A stretch of DNA of 64,000 bases, taken from contig CP075495.1 in assembly GCA_021613535.1 (NCBI GenBank), positions 1,488,001 to 1,552,000 on the forward strand. The letters are read 5' to 3'. The notes under the pieces were generated by a model that made no database searches, was not told the DNA's origin, and saw nothing but the letters and a program-made list of their open reading frames with translations. Position 1 is the first letter of the stretch. Every line of letters begins with the position of its first letter. Position numbers and translations under genes: made by a program. Source of the DNA: Adineta vaga. Lineage: Eukaryota; Rotifera. Positions 53,534 through 64,000 of this stretch are shown one piece after another.

Positions 53534-54913
53534 ATGGATTCTTATGATGATATTCTTTCATCTTTCGATGATCTACCACGTCTTGCTTGTCTTCTAAAAG
53601 AGAAAGGTCAATTGATACTACCTGATTCAATATTTCTTCAAATTGTTCAACATTTTCTTAATCAATCAGTATCAATTGAAGGACTTTCTGTTCAACGAAA
53701 TTTATATGGTCGAATACGATCATCATCATTAGTTGAAGATGAACTTAATCTTTTAGTATACAATATAAAACAATGTTTGAATTTGAATTCACAACAATTA
53801 ATCAAACCATTTCTTCAATATTTACATAATATACATCGTTTATTACCAAATGATTATCGTAATATCGCATATTTATGTTCCATTCTACTTCTTTCATATG
53901 ATAATAAAAATATCATTGCATGTATTCTATGTGCATATTTAGAAATGAATACATGGAATCATACAAGATATGATTTAATTATTAATGGTTTATATGAAAA
54001 TGAAGATAATGATGATGAAGATAATCTATGGATTGATCAATTAACAAAAATTCTTATTGATAAAGATAAACAATGGTTAAGAAAATATTATCTTGAAAAA
54101 GTTTATACAAAAGAACTTCTACATGCAATTGATACACATAATACTGAAACTATACTGAATATCGAAGCATTAAATCAACTAGAAGAAGAAGAAAAACAAC
54201 AAGTACAATCATCAACGATTGAGTAAGTTAAACATAAAGATTATCATATGTAACAGAAAAGAATGAAAATTATTTTATTTAGTTTAACTAATATATCATC
54301 TTTACATGATCTTCATTCCAAATTATCATCTTATGTTATCGATACTATTCCTATTCGATCTATTACTGAATCTTCACTCTATCATTTATTATCTTCATCA
54401 ACAAATTATCCTGATGATCTTCATTCATTATTTTCTTGTTTATTAATAACAATTATCAATCCAAATAATTATTCGAAATCAACACTTCGTTTATTTCGTC
54501 AATTAATTCTTCTAACAAATAATTATTATATACATCAACAAGATCTATTAGATGATAATCGTTATCGTTTAATTATTGTCTTTCTTGTTTCGAAATTACT
54601 CTGTGAACTTCATCGACGTCGTTCACAATCTGAACATGAATGGTATCAATTACATAAAGATATACCAAACAATCATCCATTACCGACATTTGATTTCTTC
54701 TCTGAACTTCTTAGTCTTTTAGCAACATTATGTTACAATCGTCTTGATTGTCAACAACAAGTTCAACAAGTTACAGGAACAATCGAAGCAATTCTATCAA
54801 TGACACAAATTGATCTTAATCAACCGAAAGCTCAAACATGTGTCGTTTGGTTATTGAAATGTTTAACAGAATTTAATGATGAAATTCGAAATTATATTAA
54901 ACAGATCAAATAG
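53534..54913 (+). CDS. Ataxin-10-like armadillo protein
   Basis: Exons 53534-54222 and 54283-54913 encode 439 residues, all-helical and rich in Leu/Ile/Asn. The C-terminal 80 residues carry the ataxin-10 conserved region: LLSLLATLCYNRLDCQQQV, then the spot corresponding to NPFIxEWAIxAIRNL, here PKAQTCVVWLLKCLTEFNDE. Ataxin-10 is a cytosolic armadillo-repeat protein linked to cytokinesis and cilia. The ATG follows a splice acceptor directly (TTTCAG), so the mRNA begins with either a 5'UTR intron or a trans-spliced leader. It lies only 56 bp upstream of MLH1 on the same strand. Confidence 0.8.
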
Positions 54914-54930
54914 AAAGAGAAAAAAAAACG

Positions 54931-54969
54931 TTGTTCATTGTTTTTGTTTTTGTTTTCTTTAAATTTTAG
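54931..54969 (+). promoter_or_regulatory. Probable trans-splice acceptor before MLH1
   Basis: The 56-bp gap between the ataxin-10 stop and the MLH1 ATG holds a long T-rich tract ending TTTTAG, abutting the ATG. No AATAAA signal lies between the genes. Rotifers are known to use spliced-leader trans-splicing; no donor in the gap could make this a cis intron. Confidence 0.6.
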
Positions 54970-57272
54970 ATGAATAAAAAGATTCAAAAACTTGATGAAA
55001 CTGTTGTTAATCGTATTGCTGCTGGAGAAATTGTTGTTCGACCATGTGCAGCAATAAAAGAATTAGTTGAAAATAGTTTAGATGCTGGTGCACATACAAT
55101 ACAAATTCATGTTAAACAAGGAGGATTAAAATCAATTGAAATACGTGATGATGGATGTGGAATAGGTAAAGTTGATTTACCATTAGTTTGTGAACGTTTT
55201 GCCACATCGAAATTAAAGAATTTCGATGATTTATATCATCTAAATACTTATGGATTTCGTGGAGAAGCATTAGCTTCATTGAGTTATGCTGGACATGTGA
55301 AAATTGTTAGTAAAATAGCTGAAAGTCAATGTGCCTATATATGTGAATATGAAGATGGAAAAATTCGACCATCAACATCGATTAAACCTTGTGCAGGTAA
55401 GAAGATTTTAAAGAAAGAAAAAAAGAAATTTGTATCTTTCATATTTAGGTACAAATGGTACGTTAATTGTTATCGAAGATTTATTTTATAACAATCCAAT
55501 ACGTTTAAAAATGATGAAATCAGGATCAGAAGAATATACACGAATGGTTGATTGTGTAATGAAAATGGCTTTACGAAATACTCAAGTTTCATTTACACTT
55601 AAACGTGATACACAAATCGAACCAGATGTTCATACAATTGGAAAGGAAACAACAACTATTTTACATAATATGAAACTATTGTATGGTGCTGATATGGTTA
55701 AAGATATGTTTGAAACAATCATCAATGAAAATGATACACCCTATAAATTTCAATGTAAAGCATGTTTTACTGGAACCCAATATTCTGTTTGTATTCTATG
55801 TTTTATGGAGAAGAGAAGAGAAAAGAAAAGAATTGATTTCAATATTTTAGAGTTCATCGAAATCATCAACAAATTCTATGACATTCATTTTATTTATCAA
55901 TGGTCGATTAGTTGACTGTCAACCATTGAAAAAAGCGATTCAACAAATGTATGCTATTCTTATTAATAAACAAACATCACCATTTGTATATCTCGATTTA
56001 ATTATGGATCCAACTACATTAGATGTTAATATACATCCAAGTAAAAATGAAGTGAGATTTTTACATGCTGATCCAATTATTGTGGCAATTGTACAAGCTA
56101 TTGAACAGATTATTGTGACGAAGTCAGCTAAACAAACAACAACAACAACACAATTGACGTTTCATATGGTTAGTTTTGATTTTCATGTCGAAATTCATCG
56201 AAAATAGAATAGTATGACAGAGAGAAGAGAATGTTTCTATTTTAGACACCTACTTCAATGACTTTAGTACCACCTACACCAAAGGAATCAACTGAAACGG
56301 ATTCTACGTCAAAGAAATCCTTATCTGATTCAATATCTTCCAATTCAAAGAAATCATCCACTAGTTCAGATCCATCTCATACTGTTCGTACATCAAGTCG
56401 TGATCAAAAACTTGATAAACATCGTTATCATAATACATCAGTTATCGTACCAAAGAAAATCGTCAAATCCACTTCACTTATATCTCCATTAGCATCGATT
56501 GTATTTCCTCGTCAAATAAAATTAACATCAATTGAACTCTTACGACAATCCATCGAAGATGAATGTGATGCAGATCTATTAAATATCGTAAGAAATTTTG
56601 TTTACGTTGGAACTATTGATGGACAAACATCATTAATTCAACATGAAACACAATTATATCTTGTTCATACACGACATTTATCACAAGAATTATTCTATCA
56701 ATTATGTTTGTATCATTTCGGAAATATGGGTACTATTCGTCTTGAACCTCAACCACCATCTATTGAAGTAAATTTTTGTTTTTTATTGAATTTTTTAATT
56801 CTATTTTTATGATTAGGAACTTCTTCGTTTTGAAACAGATAATGAAGAAATTATCGAATATGTTATCGATCTTTTAAAAGAACGTCGTGAAATGTTAGAC
56901 GATTATTTTTCATTTCGTATTTCATCAATTGATCCAATCAATTTAGAAACATTACCTATTCTACTTGATACATATGTACCAAATCTTGATTATTTACCAC
57001 AATATCTTCTTCGTTTAAGTACAGAAATCAATTGGACTGATGAACGTGAATGTTTTCGAACATTTGCTGATGAATTATCGAAATTCTATTCATATCGTAT
57101 GCATATCTATTCGAAAGAAGATGGTGATAGTGAAGAAAAACAACATTGGGCTATTGAACATTTACTTTATCATGCGTTTAAATCAATGCTTGTGCCATCG
57201 AAACATTTACGACAAGCATTTGTTAAATTAACTGAAGTACAACAATTGTATAAAGTCTTTGAACGATGTTAA
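54970..57272 (+). CDS. MLH1: DNA mismatch repair protein MLH1
   Basis: Exons 54970-55396, 55449-55786, 55851-56168, 56246-56767 and 56817-57272 encode 686 residues. The GHKL ATPase shows [25 protein letters not shown] (catalytic Glu), DDGCGIG and [11 protein letters not shown]. The transducer part has [16 protein letters not shown] and [14 protein letters not shown]. The linker contains [11 protein letters not shown], the MLH1-specific counterpart of VRTDSREQKLD. The C-terminus ends KVFERC exactly as in MLH1, a feature PMS1/PMS2 lack. MLH1 pairs with PMS2 or MLH3 in mismatch repair and meiotic crossover. All junctions keep the frame and no lesion is seen. Confidence 0.97.
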
Positions 57273-57376
57273 TCGATATTTAGTTATTTTATATTGTATG
57301 GAAAATTTCTATTTTAAAAAATAATATAATCTCGAAGAAAAAAAAATGAAATAAATAGATTCGATTTTGCGACCAC

Positions 57377-60036
57377 TCAGAAGGATTGATCGTATCCATT
57401 TTCATAATCAAAATCTTGAAGAGAAGTCATCCAGCTATCGGAACCACCATTGCCACCAAGATGTAATTCTATGAGTGTCTGTATAAATGAATGATATTTA
57501 TCAAATATATGAAAATAAATGATTATACTTGATTCTGTTTTTGAACTGTTACTAATTGTTCTTCTGTTTCATGCTAATATAATTGCTTGAAAGTTTCAAT
57601 ATAGTGAGTGTCTGTCAAATGAAATTTATAGAAAAAAGAACGACATATGATATGTCATACTTTATTCTGTTGCAGAGCGTTGATGAAAGATTGTCCTCCT
57701 TCATCACCAATTTGATTCCCAGAAAGATTTAAAGTAGTAAGTATCTAATTAAAGTAAACGATAAACAATAATAAAACATGAAAAAAATTCATAAAATCAG
57801 TTTTTTATACATTGTTATTTGCAAGAGCATCTGCTATGTATTGTCCGCCTTGAGCTTCGATATTATTGTACTGAAGATGTAATGTTGTTAGTGTCTTTGA
57901 GAACAGCAAGTACATGGAAAAATAGAGTTAAAGATAATATAGATCAAATTACCTTGTTACATTGTAAAACATTAGCAAAGCAACGCGCTCCGGTAGTACC
58001 AATGCCACTTCTATCAATGTTAAGTATTTTGAGTGTCTGAGTTAAACAGATATAAAATTCTATAAGAAGAAGACTAATACAATGGAACTACTTTGTTTTG
58101 CTCGAGAATATTGGCTATATACTCTGCTCCTTGTGAATCGATCCAATTAAAGGATAGACTAAGTGAAGTGAGTGTCTGTATGATATAGAACATATTCAAT
58201 AGTATTAAATGATCAGCGTTGGGAAGTTTCCTACGTCATTTTGTTGTAAAGCATTGGCTAGATGTTGTGCTCCTTGATCAGTAATTTTATTACAACTAAG
58301 ATTCAATGTTGTAAGTGTCTATGTATAAAATGCAATCTATTATTGAACGAAAATAAAGTGTGATGTAATTGATATTACTCTGTTTTGTTGTAAGAGGTTA
58401 GCTAGATATTGTGCTGTTTCATCACCGATCTGATTGGCAGCAAAGGACAGTTCAATAAGTGTCTGCATACAAAATAGGAATTAATATGATCAGTGAAGAC
58501 GAAAGCTATACTATAGTTTGTTGTAAATCAATATCTAAATACTGGGCAATTGCATCTGAAAGTTGACTATGTGATAGATTTAGGTTAGTAAGTGTCTAAA
58601 TAAAATAATGAAGAGATAGTTCAATCGAATAAGTATTGATATAAGTTATCTAACTTTGTTTTCTCTTAAGGCATCCATGATATATTGTGCTCCTACATCA
58701 TTGATTTTATTGGATGAGACGTTTAATTCTTTGAGTGTCTACATTAACTAATTGAACAGTCATTACGATAATGTACGGTATGTTACTTGATTTCGTTTTA
58801 AAGCATTACTCAGATGAAGTGTACCGTGTGAACCTATTTGATTTTGAGAAATATCTAGAGTTACCAAGGTCTATATACAAAATAAGTTCAACATATAAGA
58901 ATAAGAAGAGATATCACCGTGTTTCGTTGCAAAGCATTCGCCAAATATTCTGCTCCGCTATCGTCAATCTGATTTGCACAGATATCTAAGGATGTGAGTG
59001 TCTGATTAAAATAGATAATAGACGATGAAATACAAATATTGATGTAACTTTGATTACATTATTTTCCTGCAGACCATTGGCTAGATATCGTGCTCCATGA
59101 GAACTGATTTGATTATTGCGAAGACAAAGTGTAGTGAGTGTCTTAAAGAGAAAGATGAACTCTCTATTACAAAGCAATACGTTTTTTTGTGATTTATATT
59201 ATACCATGTTGGATTGTAAAGCTCGAGCTAAATAATAAACACCATCATCGTCGATTGTATTGGAGGCGAGATCAAGTGAAACTAATGTCTGTATCAAATG
59301 GATAATATCTAATATAGTGAGAAAAGAAATCGATAGACAAAAATTACATTGTTTAGCTCTAAAGCATGGCCAAGATACTGTGCTCCATTTGTGCCGATTT
59401 TATTATCAGCGAGATTTAACCATCTGAGTGTCTGTATACGATAAGAAAATATAGTTAAATAAGAAGAATATTGTATTACTTTATTCTGTCGAAGTGCATT
59501 AGCTATATGTTCTGTTCCTTGAGAATTTATTTGATTCATGGAAAGATCTAATGTAGTCAGAGTCTATATACAGTAAAGAATACTCAAAGAAATTAGTCGA
59601 AAATTCATAACAATTATATTACATTGTTTTGTTGAAGAGTATTACCCAAATGTTGTGCTGCTATACAATCAATATTATTAGTTCTAAGACTTAATTTAAT
59701 GATTGTCTACATAAAATAGAAAAAAAAATCTATCTGAATTTAAAAGAAACTTTATTACATCATTGTCTTGTAAAGCCACGGCTAGTTGTTCTAATTTTTG
59801 TGGATTTAGTTGATAGGCATAAAATCTCAGCATAGTGAAAGTCTAAATTATGTTGTATTTTATGAGAGGTACACAAGATTAAAGACATTCATTACCTGAT
59901 ATCGATGATATGTATCTATAATCGTATTCAATCGTGTACAAATGTTGCGACATGATAAAATAATTGCTAATGGATCGAGTTGATCAAGAATTCGATATAC
60001 AATTTCAACTGGTAATGTATGAAGAAACAAAATCAT
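57377..60036 (-). CDS. F-box and leucine-rich-repeat protein, one LRR per exon
   Basis: Exon 1 (60036-59896) encodes an F-box (LHTLPVEIVYRILDQLDPLA). Sixteen LRR exons follow, each exactly 84 nt and phase 0. They start at 59842, 59706, 59563, 59431, 59288, 59141, 59001, 58870, 58738, 58595, 58462, 58318, 58175, 58036, 57894 and 57744. The last exon is 57478-57377; 528 residues in all. Each LRR has 28 residues with consensus TLTTLxLSxNQIGxxGAxYLAxALQQN, the ribonuclease-inhibitor/NLRC3 type. F-box plus LRR proteins usually select substrates for SCF ubiquitin ligases. The start at 60036 is favoured; a Met at 60195 would add a hydrophobic segment. Repeats differ in sequence, so the array is old or diversifying. 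Confidence 0.9.
57661..59842 (-). repeat. Array of sixteen 84-nt LRR exons with short introns
   Basis: The period is about 132-152 nt (84-nt exon plus a 48-68-nt intron). Exon starts ACA CTx ACx and ends AAT/AAC xxx are conserved; introns are not obviously alike. Confidence 0.85.
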
Positions 60037-60336
60037 TTTATTCGAATGATATGTTATTTTGCTTTTCAATGACGAAAATATACTTAAATGACACGTGTTC
60101 ACTTTCCTATTCGTTCTGCTAGACGAATAGTAAAGAAAAATCAAAACTATAATCAATGACAAAGAGATCAAATTAGTTCGTTTTTCTTTTAACACAAAAT
60201 GACCTATTGTTCGAATGAAATGTAAACGATATCATAGTGATTTTAAGTGATGTTGATAACGCAAGTGTTTATAATGCTTGCGAGATTTTTCTTTTTCTTA
60301 TCAAACCATGACTTCATTCGTGGTTAGATTACAATC
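60037..60336. other. Divergent intergenic region
   Basis: Shared upstream region of the F-box/LRR gene (-) and ABCG gene (+). The alternative 5' extension of the former up to 60195 falls here. No other feature seen. Confidence 0.5.
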
Positions 60337-62559
60337 ATGAGTGAAGTGAAAATGAATACGTTGATCGAGGTAAATCATGAAAAAGAAGACAATATGTTTT
60401 CTCTATTAAAATTAACAAATTCTTTGCATGATCATCAAGAATTTCTTCCAATTACAATCTCATTCAATAATATTAATTATACGATTGGTAATAAAAATTC
60501 TAAGAATGAAAATTTATCTCGATGGGGTACAAAAATATTACCATTTTGGAAATCAACATCCTATAAACAAATACTAACCGATGTGTCGGGTCATTTTCAA
60601 CCAGGAATGAATGCTATTCTAGGTAAATTGATTTGAATCATTGAATTTAATGAGAATTTTATCGATCATCATAGGACCAACTGGTTGTGGTAAATCAACT
60701 TTACTCGATATACTTGCTGATCGAAAAGATAAATATGGTTTATCAGGAACTATTCTTGTTTCAGGTCAATCTCGTCCTTCTTATTTCAAATATGCCATTG
60801 GTTATGTTATTCAAGATGGTAAATAATTTTATTTTACTTTCATTTTGAAAAGAAATCTTTGTTTTTATTTTGATTCTTAAAGATATTATTAGTGAAACAT
60901 TGACTGTTCGAGAAAATCTTCTCTTTTCTGCCAATATTCGTTTACCATCTTCGATTCCAATGAAAGAACGAATCGAACGTGTTAATCAAATTATTCATGA
61001 TTTAGATCTTCAATCATGTGCTGACACATTAATTGGAACTGATTTTGCACGAGGAGTTTCCGGTGGAGAGAGGAAAAGAACAAGTATTGGAATGGAATTA
61101 GTTCTTTCACCTAATGTTCTCTTCTTAGATGAACCTACAACTGGTAAAATATTCCTAATTCTATTTCTAACATATGTTTATCAAGATTTCCAATAGGTCT
61201 TGATGCTTCAACAGCACAAAATGTGATGACTTATTTACATAGTTTATCCAGACAAGGAAGTGAGAATTTCTCGATCAATATACGATTATATTCTTTGATT
61301 TTTCTTCTTCTCTAGGAACGATTATTTTCTCTATACATCAACCACGTTATTCAATATTTAAATTATTCGATAGTGTTCTATTTCTTTCCGGAGGTTATAA
61401 TATCTATTTAGGTTCACCTCTCAATGTTTTATCTCATTTTGCTTCACTCGGTTTCATTTGTGAAGAACATAATAATCCTGCTGATTTTGTTCTTGATATT
61501 CTTATTGAATCAAGCAATCATTCATCATCCAAATTTCAAACTGCTTATCTTCAATCGAACGATAAAATAGAAGAAAATCAAAAAATCTCTCTTTTAAATT
61601 CTCATACGTCTCCAACGTATACAAATGAACTTTACTATGTCGCACAACGGACATTTTGTAACGCTCTACGTCATCCAGCATTAGCTATAACTCAAATTAT
61701 TAGTGTTATCATCTATGGTTTATTTACAGGTTTAATTTTCAATCAATTAGAACGAACAATTGATCCTGGAGTATACAATCGTTTTGGTGCAATATTTTTC
61801 ATTATTTCATGTCAAGCACTTGGTGCTATAAGTGCATTAGAACCATTGATAAAAGAACGTGCACTTTTTATTCATGTAGAAAGATTAAATAAGAATAATC
61901 TTCTACGAACTAATCTTGTATATGTTTTAGGAACATGTCAGTGGTTATTATCGTGTATCAAGTTTTTTTCTTGCGAAATTAATCATTGATCTTCCATTAG
62001 TACATATTATTCCTTGTTTAATTTATGCAACGATTACCTATTCATTAACGGATCTTCATCGATCAATTGATCGTTTTTGTTTTTTTATGTTAACGAATCT
62101 ATTGACGAAAATCTTCGGTTCAGCCATGTGTTATTTTGTTGCTGCAAGTACTTCATCATTTGGTAAAGTTTTTCTTGAAGATAGATAAAGAGATTTTCTC
62201 TGTTTATAGGTGTTGCACTTGTTATGGTTGTTGCTAGTTATGTAACAATGATGTTATTTAGTGGATTTCTTATTTCTCTTGAAAGTATTGCATCATTTCT
62301 TCGATGGATTCAATGGTTAAGTGTATTTCGTTATGCATCAAATGCTTTAGCAATCAATGAATTTCGAAATTTAACATTATGTTTAGCATCTCAATCGACT
62401 ATTTGTCTAACAAAAGGAGAAGATATTCTCACACATCGACAGATTCCACATACAACAACATGGCATCTTTGGCAAAATATAGTTGCATTAGTAATGATTA
62501 TTTTAACATTTTTTCTCATGGCTTATATTCAATTGTTACGTATGAAAAAATTTCAATAG
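60337..62559 (+). CDS. ABCG-family half transporter
   Basis: Exons 60337-60622, 60675-60818, 60883-61143, 61197-61259, 61316-61875, 61931-62162 and 62210-62559 encode 631 residues. The reverse order (ATPase first, membrane domain second) is typical of ABCG. Walker A is GPTGCGKST, split by an intron, the Q-loop is IGYVIQDD, the signature is VSGGERKR, Walker B is VLFLDEPTTG and the H-loop is SIHQPR. Six membrane helices follow, with RALFIHE...YYRVSSFFLAK as in ABCG2. Half transporters dimerise and export lipids, sterols or xenobiotics. It looks closest to the ABCG2 group. A short Cys-containing loop between the last two helices (about residues 575-590) matches the usual extracellular loop. Confidence 0.95.
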
Positions 62560-63567
62560 GAAATAAAACAAAGTACGGAAACTTTGGATTTCATCCGAAA
62601 GTTATGTGTACTGCAAAAAGTGTATGAGAAAGATGAATCATGCTGAGATGTCTGTACATCAAAATTATCATGAAAAATCTTTTCAAATTCCACCGAGATA
62701 TTGATGAGACTGAACTGCGCAGAAAATTTCAACACGATCTGTCTTTTCTCTCGAAATTTATCGAGTAAACGGACGATCAGACACACTGATCGATTCTAGT
62801 TGTGCAATTACTTTTTGAGTACACTAAAACATCATATGTGCATTTTGGTTTTCTTCGTAAGTAAATAAAAAAGAATGTCCATGATTTTAGTAACAGAAAA
62901 AAAACAACAACGCGTTTCGCGGAAAAAGAAGTGCTTGAAATTTAAATGATTATCTGATTTTGGTTTTCGATAGTCTTGATTTAATACCGGAAGGGATCAT
63001 CAGAATCTCTATCAATTATGTTCATCCTACAATTGGATTTATCATTAACCAAGAAAATGCCTTGATGAAGACAGTTACATAGTAACATGAAAGTTTGTTG
63101 CGAATGAAGGATCTAAATCATCACTAAAACTCGTTGCCAATTAGTGAAACAATATACAAATTCATTAAGAAGATAGATTGAAAATGTAATATAATGAAAG
63201 AATCGTTTACAGATTTTTCTTTGAAAAAGAATCACTGACGTAATTTGCGTTGACAAAATCTTGAACTTCTATGACTAATTGGAAATTTCTCTTTATTCCC
63301 TTTTCATTCTACCTATAAATAGTATTAACAATCTTTGTGCACATAGAAAGACAAATCAATTCTTTTACTTCTTCACAATTGTTGAATGCGAGGGTAAATA
63401 TATAATTTCACGTGTTTCTGTCTGTCACAAAAAAAAGGTAAGACACGAAAACAAATGATAAATGTCTATTTACAATTATTCTTGTAGTTTCTAACTGTAA
63501 CAAGATTCACTTTATTCGCAAACAATCGATTATAGTTAATTATTTAAGGAAAAAAAACAAGCTAAAT
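62560..63567. other. Intergenic region
   Basis: Repeat family 3 copy 2 occupies 62680-62830; the remainder shows no gene. Confidence 0.55.
62680..62830 (-). repeat. Dispersed repeat family 3, copy 2 (inverted)
   Basis: The reverse complement of this segment matches 18030-18195 over about 150 nt at roughly 70-75% by eye, from TTTTAGTGTACYC to the FSLINIS-coding block and beyond. Confidence 0.8.
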
Positions 63568-64000
63568 ATGTCGAACTTACAATCAATAAAAATAGGCTGG
63601 TATGATAAAAACGTCTATAGCGAGGAAAATAAAGAATTATTGCATGCAATACGTGGAATTCATCATTGTATGGAGTTCGTAGATGAAACTGAATGTGAGA
63701 GATTCATTGGACGTGGAATTAATAATTCACAAAAATTTATTTTGATTATAAGTGGTGCCTTGGGTCAAAGTTTTGTTCCAACGATTAGTGATCGAAGAAA
63801 TATCTATTCAATCTACATCTATTGTGGAAATAAATCTTTTCATGAAACATGGACTGTACGGTATGGTTCGAAGGTAAAATATGCTCTCTAACATTTACCA
63901 TTTACCATTTATCTTATCTCAATTTAGGTTAAAGTGACAAATTCACCTACGGAACTTGTCGAGAAAATTAAAGCAGATATCAAGGCATTGACAAGTACGA
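63568..64000 (+). CDS. Bdelloid-type protein, N-terminal part (3' end outside window)
   Basis: Exons 63568-63873 and 63928 to beyond the window edge. The visible part (about 126 residues) has alternating beta strands and helices: a helix with HCMEFVDETECERFIG, the strand FILIISGALGQSFVP, and IYSIYIYCGNKSFHETW, which I recall from many uncharacterised bdelloid proteins. In those, this module (perhaps TIR- or receiver-like) often precedes TPR or ADP-ribosyltransferase parts. That recollection is weak evidence; the C-terminal domains are not in the window. No signal peptide, so cytosolic. Confidence 0.6.

Overview
The window is AT-rich eukaryotic DNA with small, intron-dense genes. Introns are mostly 45-70 nt with GT...AG ends and intergenic gaps are short. 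Animal-specific genes (unc-13, ferlin, Tubby-like, TRAF, cyclin T, FZR1/Cdh1) sit next to genes typical of fungi or bacteria (GH55 glucanase, intradiol dioxygenase, YihY/BrkB protein, SxxK hydrolase). That mixture, the 84-nt exon-per-repeat F-box/LRR gene and a TGTGGG-type repeat suggest a bdelloid rotifer (Adineta/Rotaria type). This is inference from gene content, not a database match. Gene models were built by hand from splice sites, reading-frame continuity and remembered family sequences.

Layout. 0-9 kb: a tandem Ly6-domain secreted protein (5' end outside the window), a secreted GH55-like glucanase, a six-LIM protein (-), a small charged protein (-) and a small type II membrane protein. 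10.4-13.2 kb: two near-identical RBBP9-like serine hydrolases (-), separated by a non-coding spacer with a palindromic telomere-like TGTGGG/CCCACA array. 13.5-17.3 kb: FZR1/Cdh1 (-) and a TRAF E3 ligase (-). 17.3-34 kb: a long upstream region, then a full unc-13/Munc13 gene with two candidate first exons, an ORF in an intron and two in-frame small exons. 34.3-36.4 kb: cyclin T. 36.8-43.5 kb: SxxK beta-lactamase-like hydrolase, Tubby-like protein (-), RidA, YihY/BrkB membrane protein (-), intradiol dioxygenase (-). 44-53 kb: mitochondrial ribosomal protein S10 and a 32-exon ferlin. 53.5-57.3 kb: ataxin-10 and MLH1, 56 bp apart, with a splice acceptor directly before the MLH1 start (probable trans-spliced operon). 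57.4-60 kb: F-box/LRR protein (-) with 16 identical-length LRR exons. 60.3-62.6 kb: ABCG half transporter. 63.6 kb to the end: start of an unrecognised gene.

Three low-copy dispersed repeat families were found by eye (about 4.06/27.65/39.98 kb; 43.88/53.27 kb; 18.03/62.68 kb). Four coding positions need a one-base correction to stay in frame (unc-13 29.88 kb, ferlin 46.3 and 51.79 kb, dioxygenase 42.97-43.02 kb). At least one lies in a homopolymer, so residual assembly indels are the simplest explanation, though real lesions in divergent gene copies cannot be excluded.

Functionally the window is a mix of unrelated housekeeping, neuronal and secreted or detoxification genes. The only arrangement suggesting co-expression is ATXN10-MLH1.
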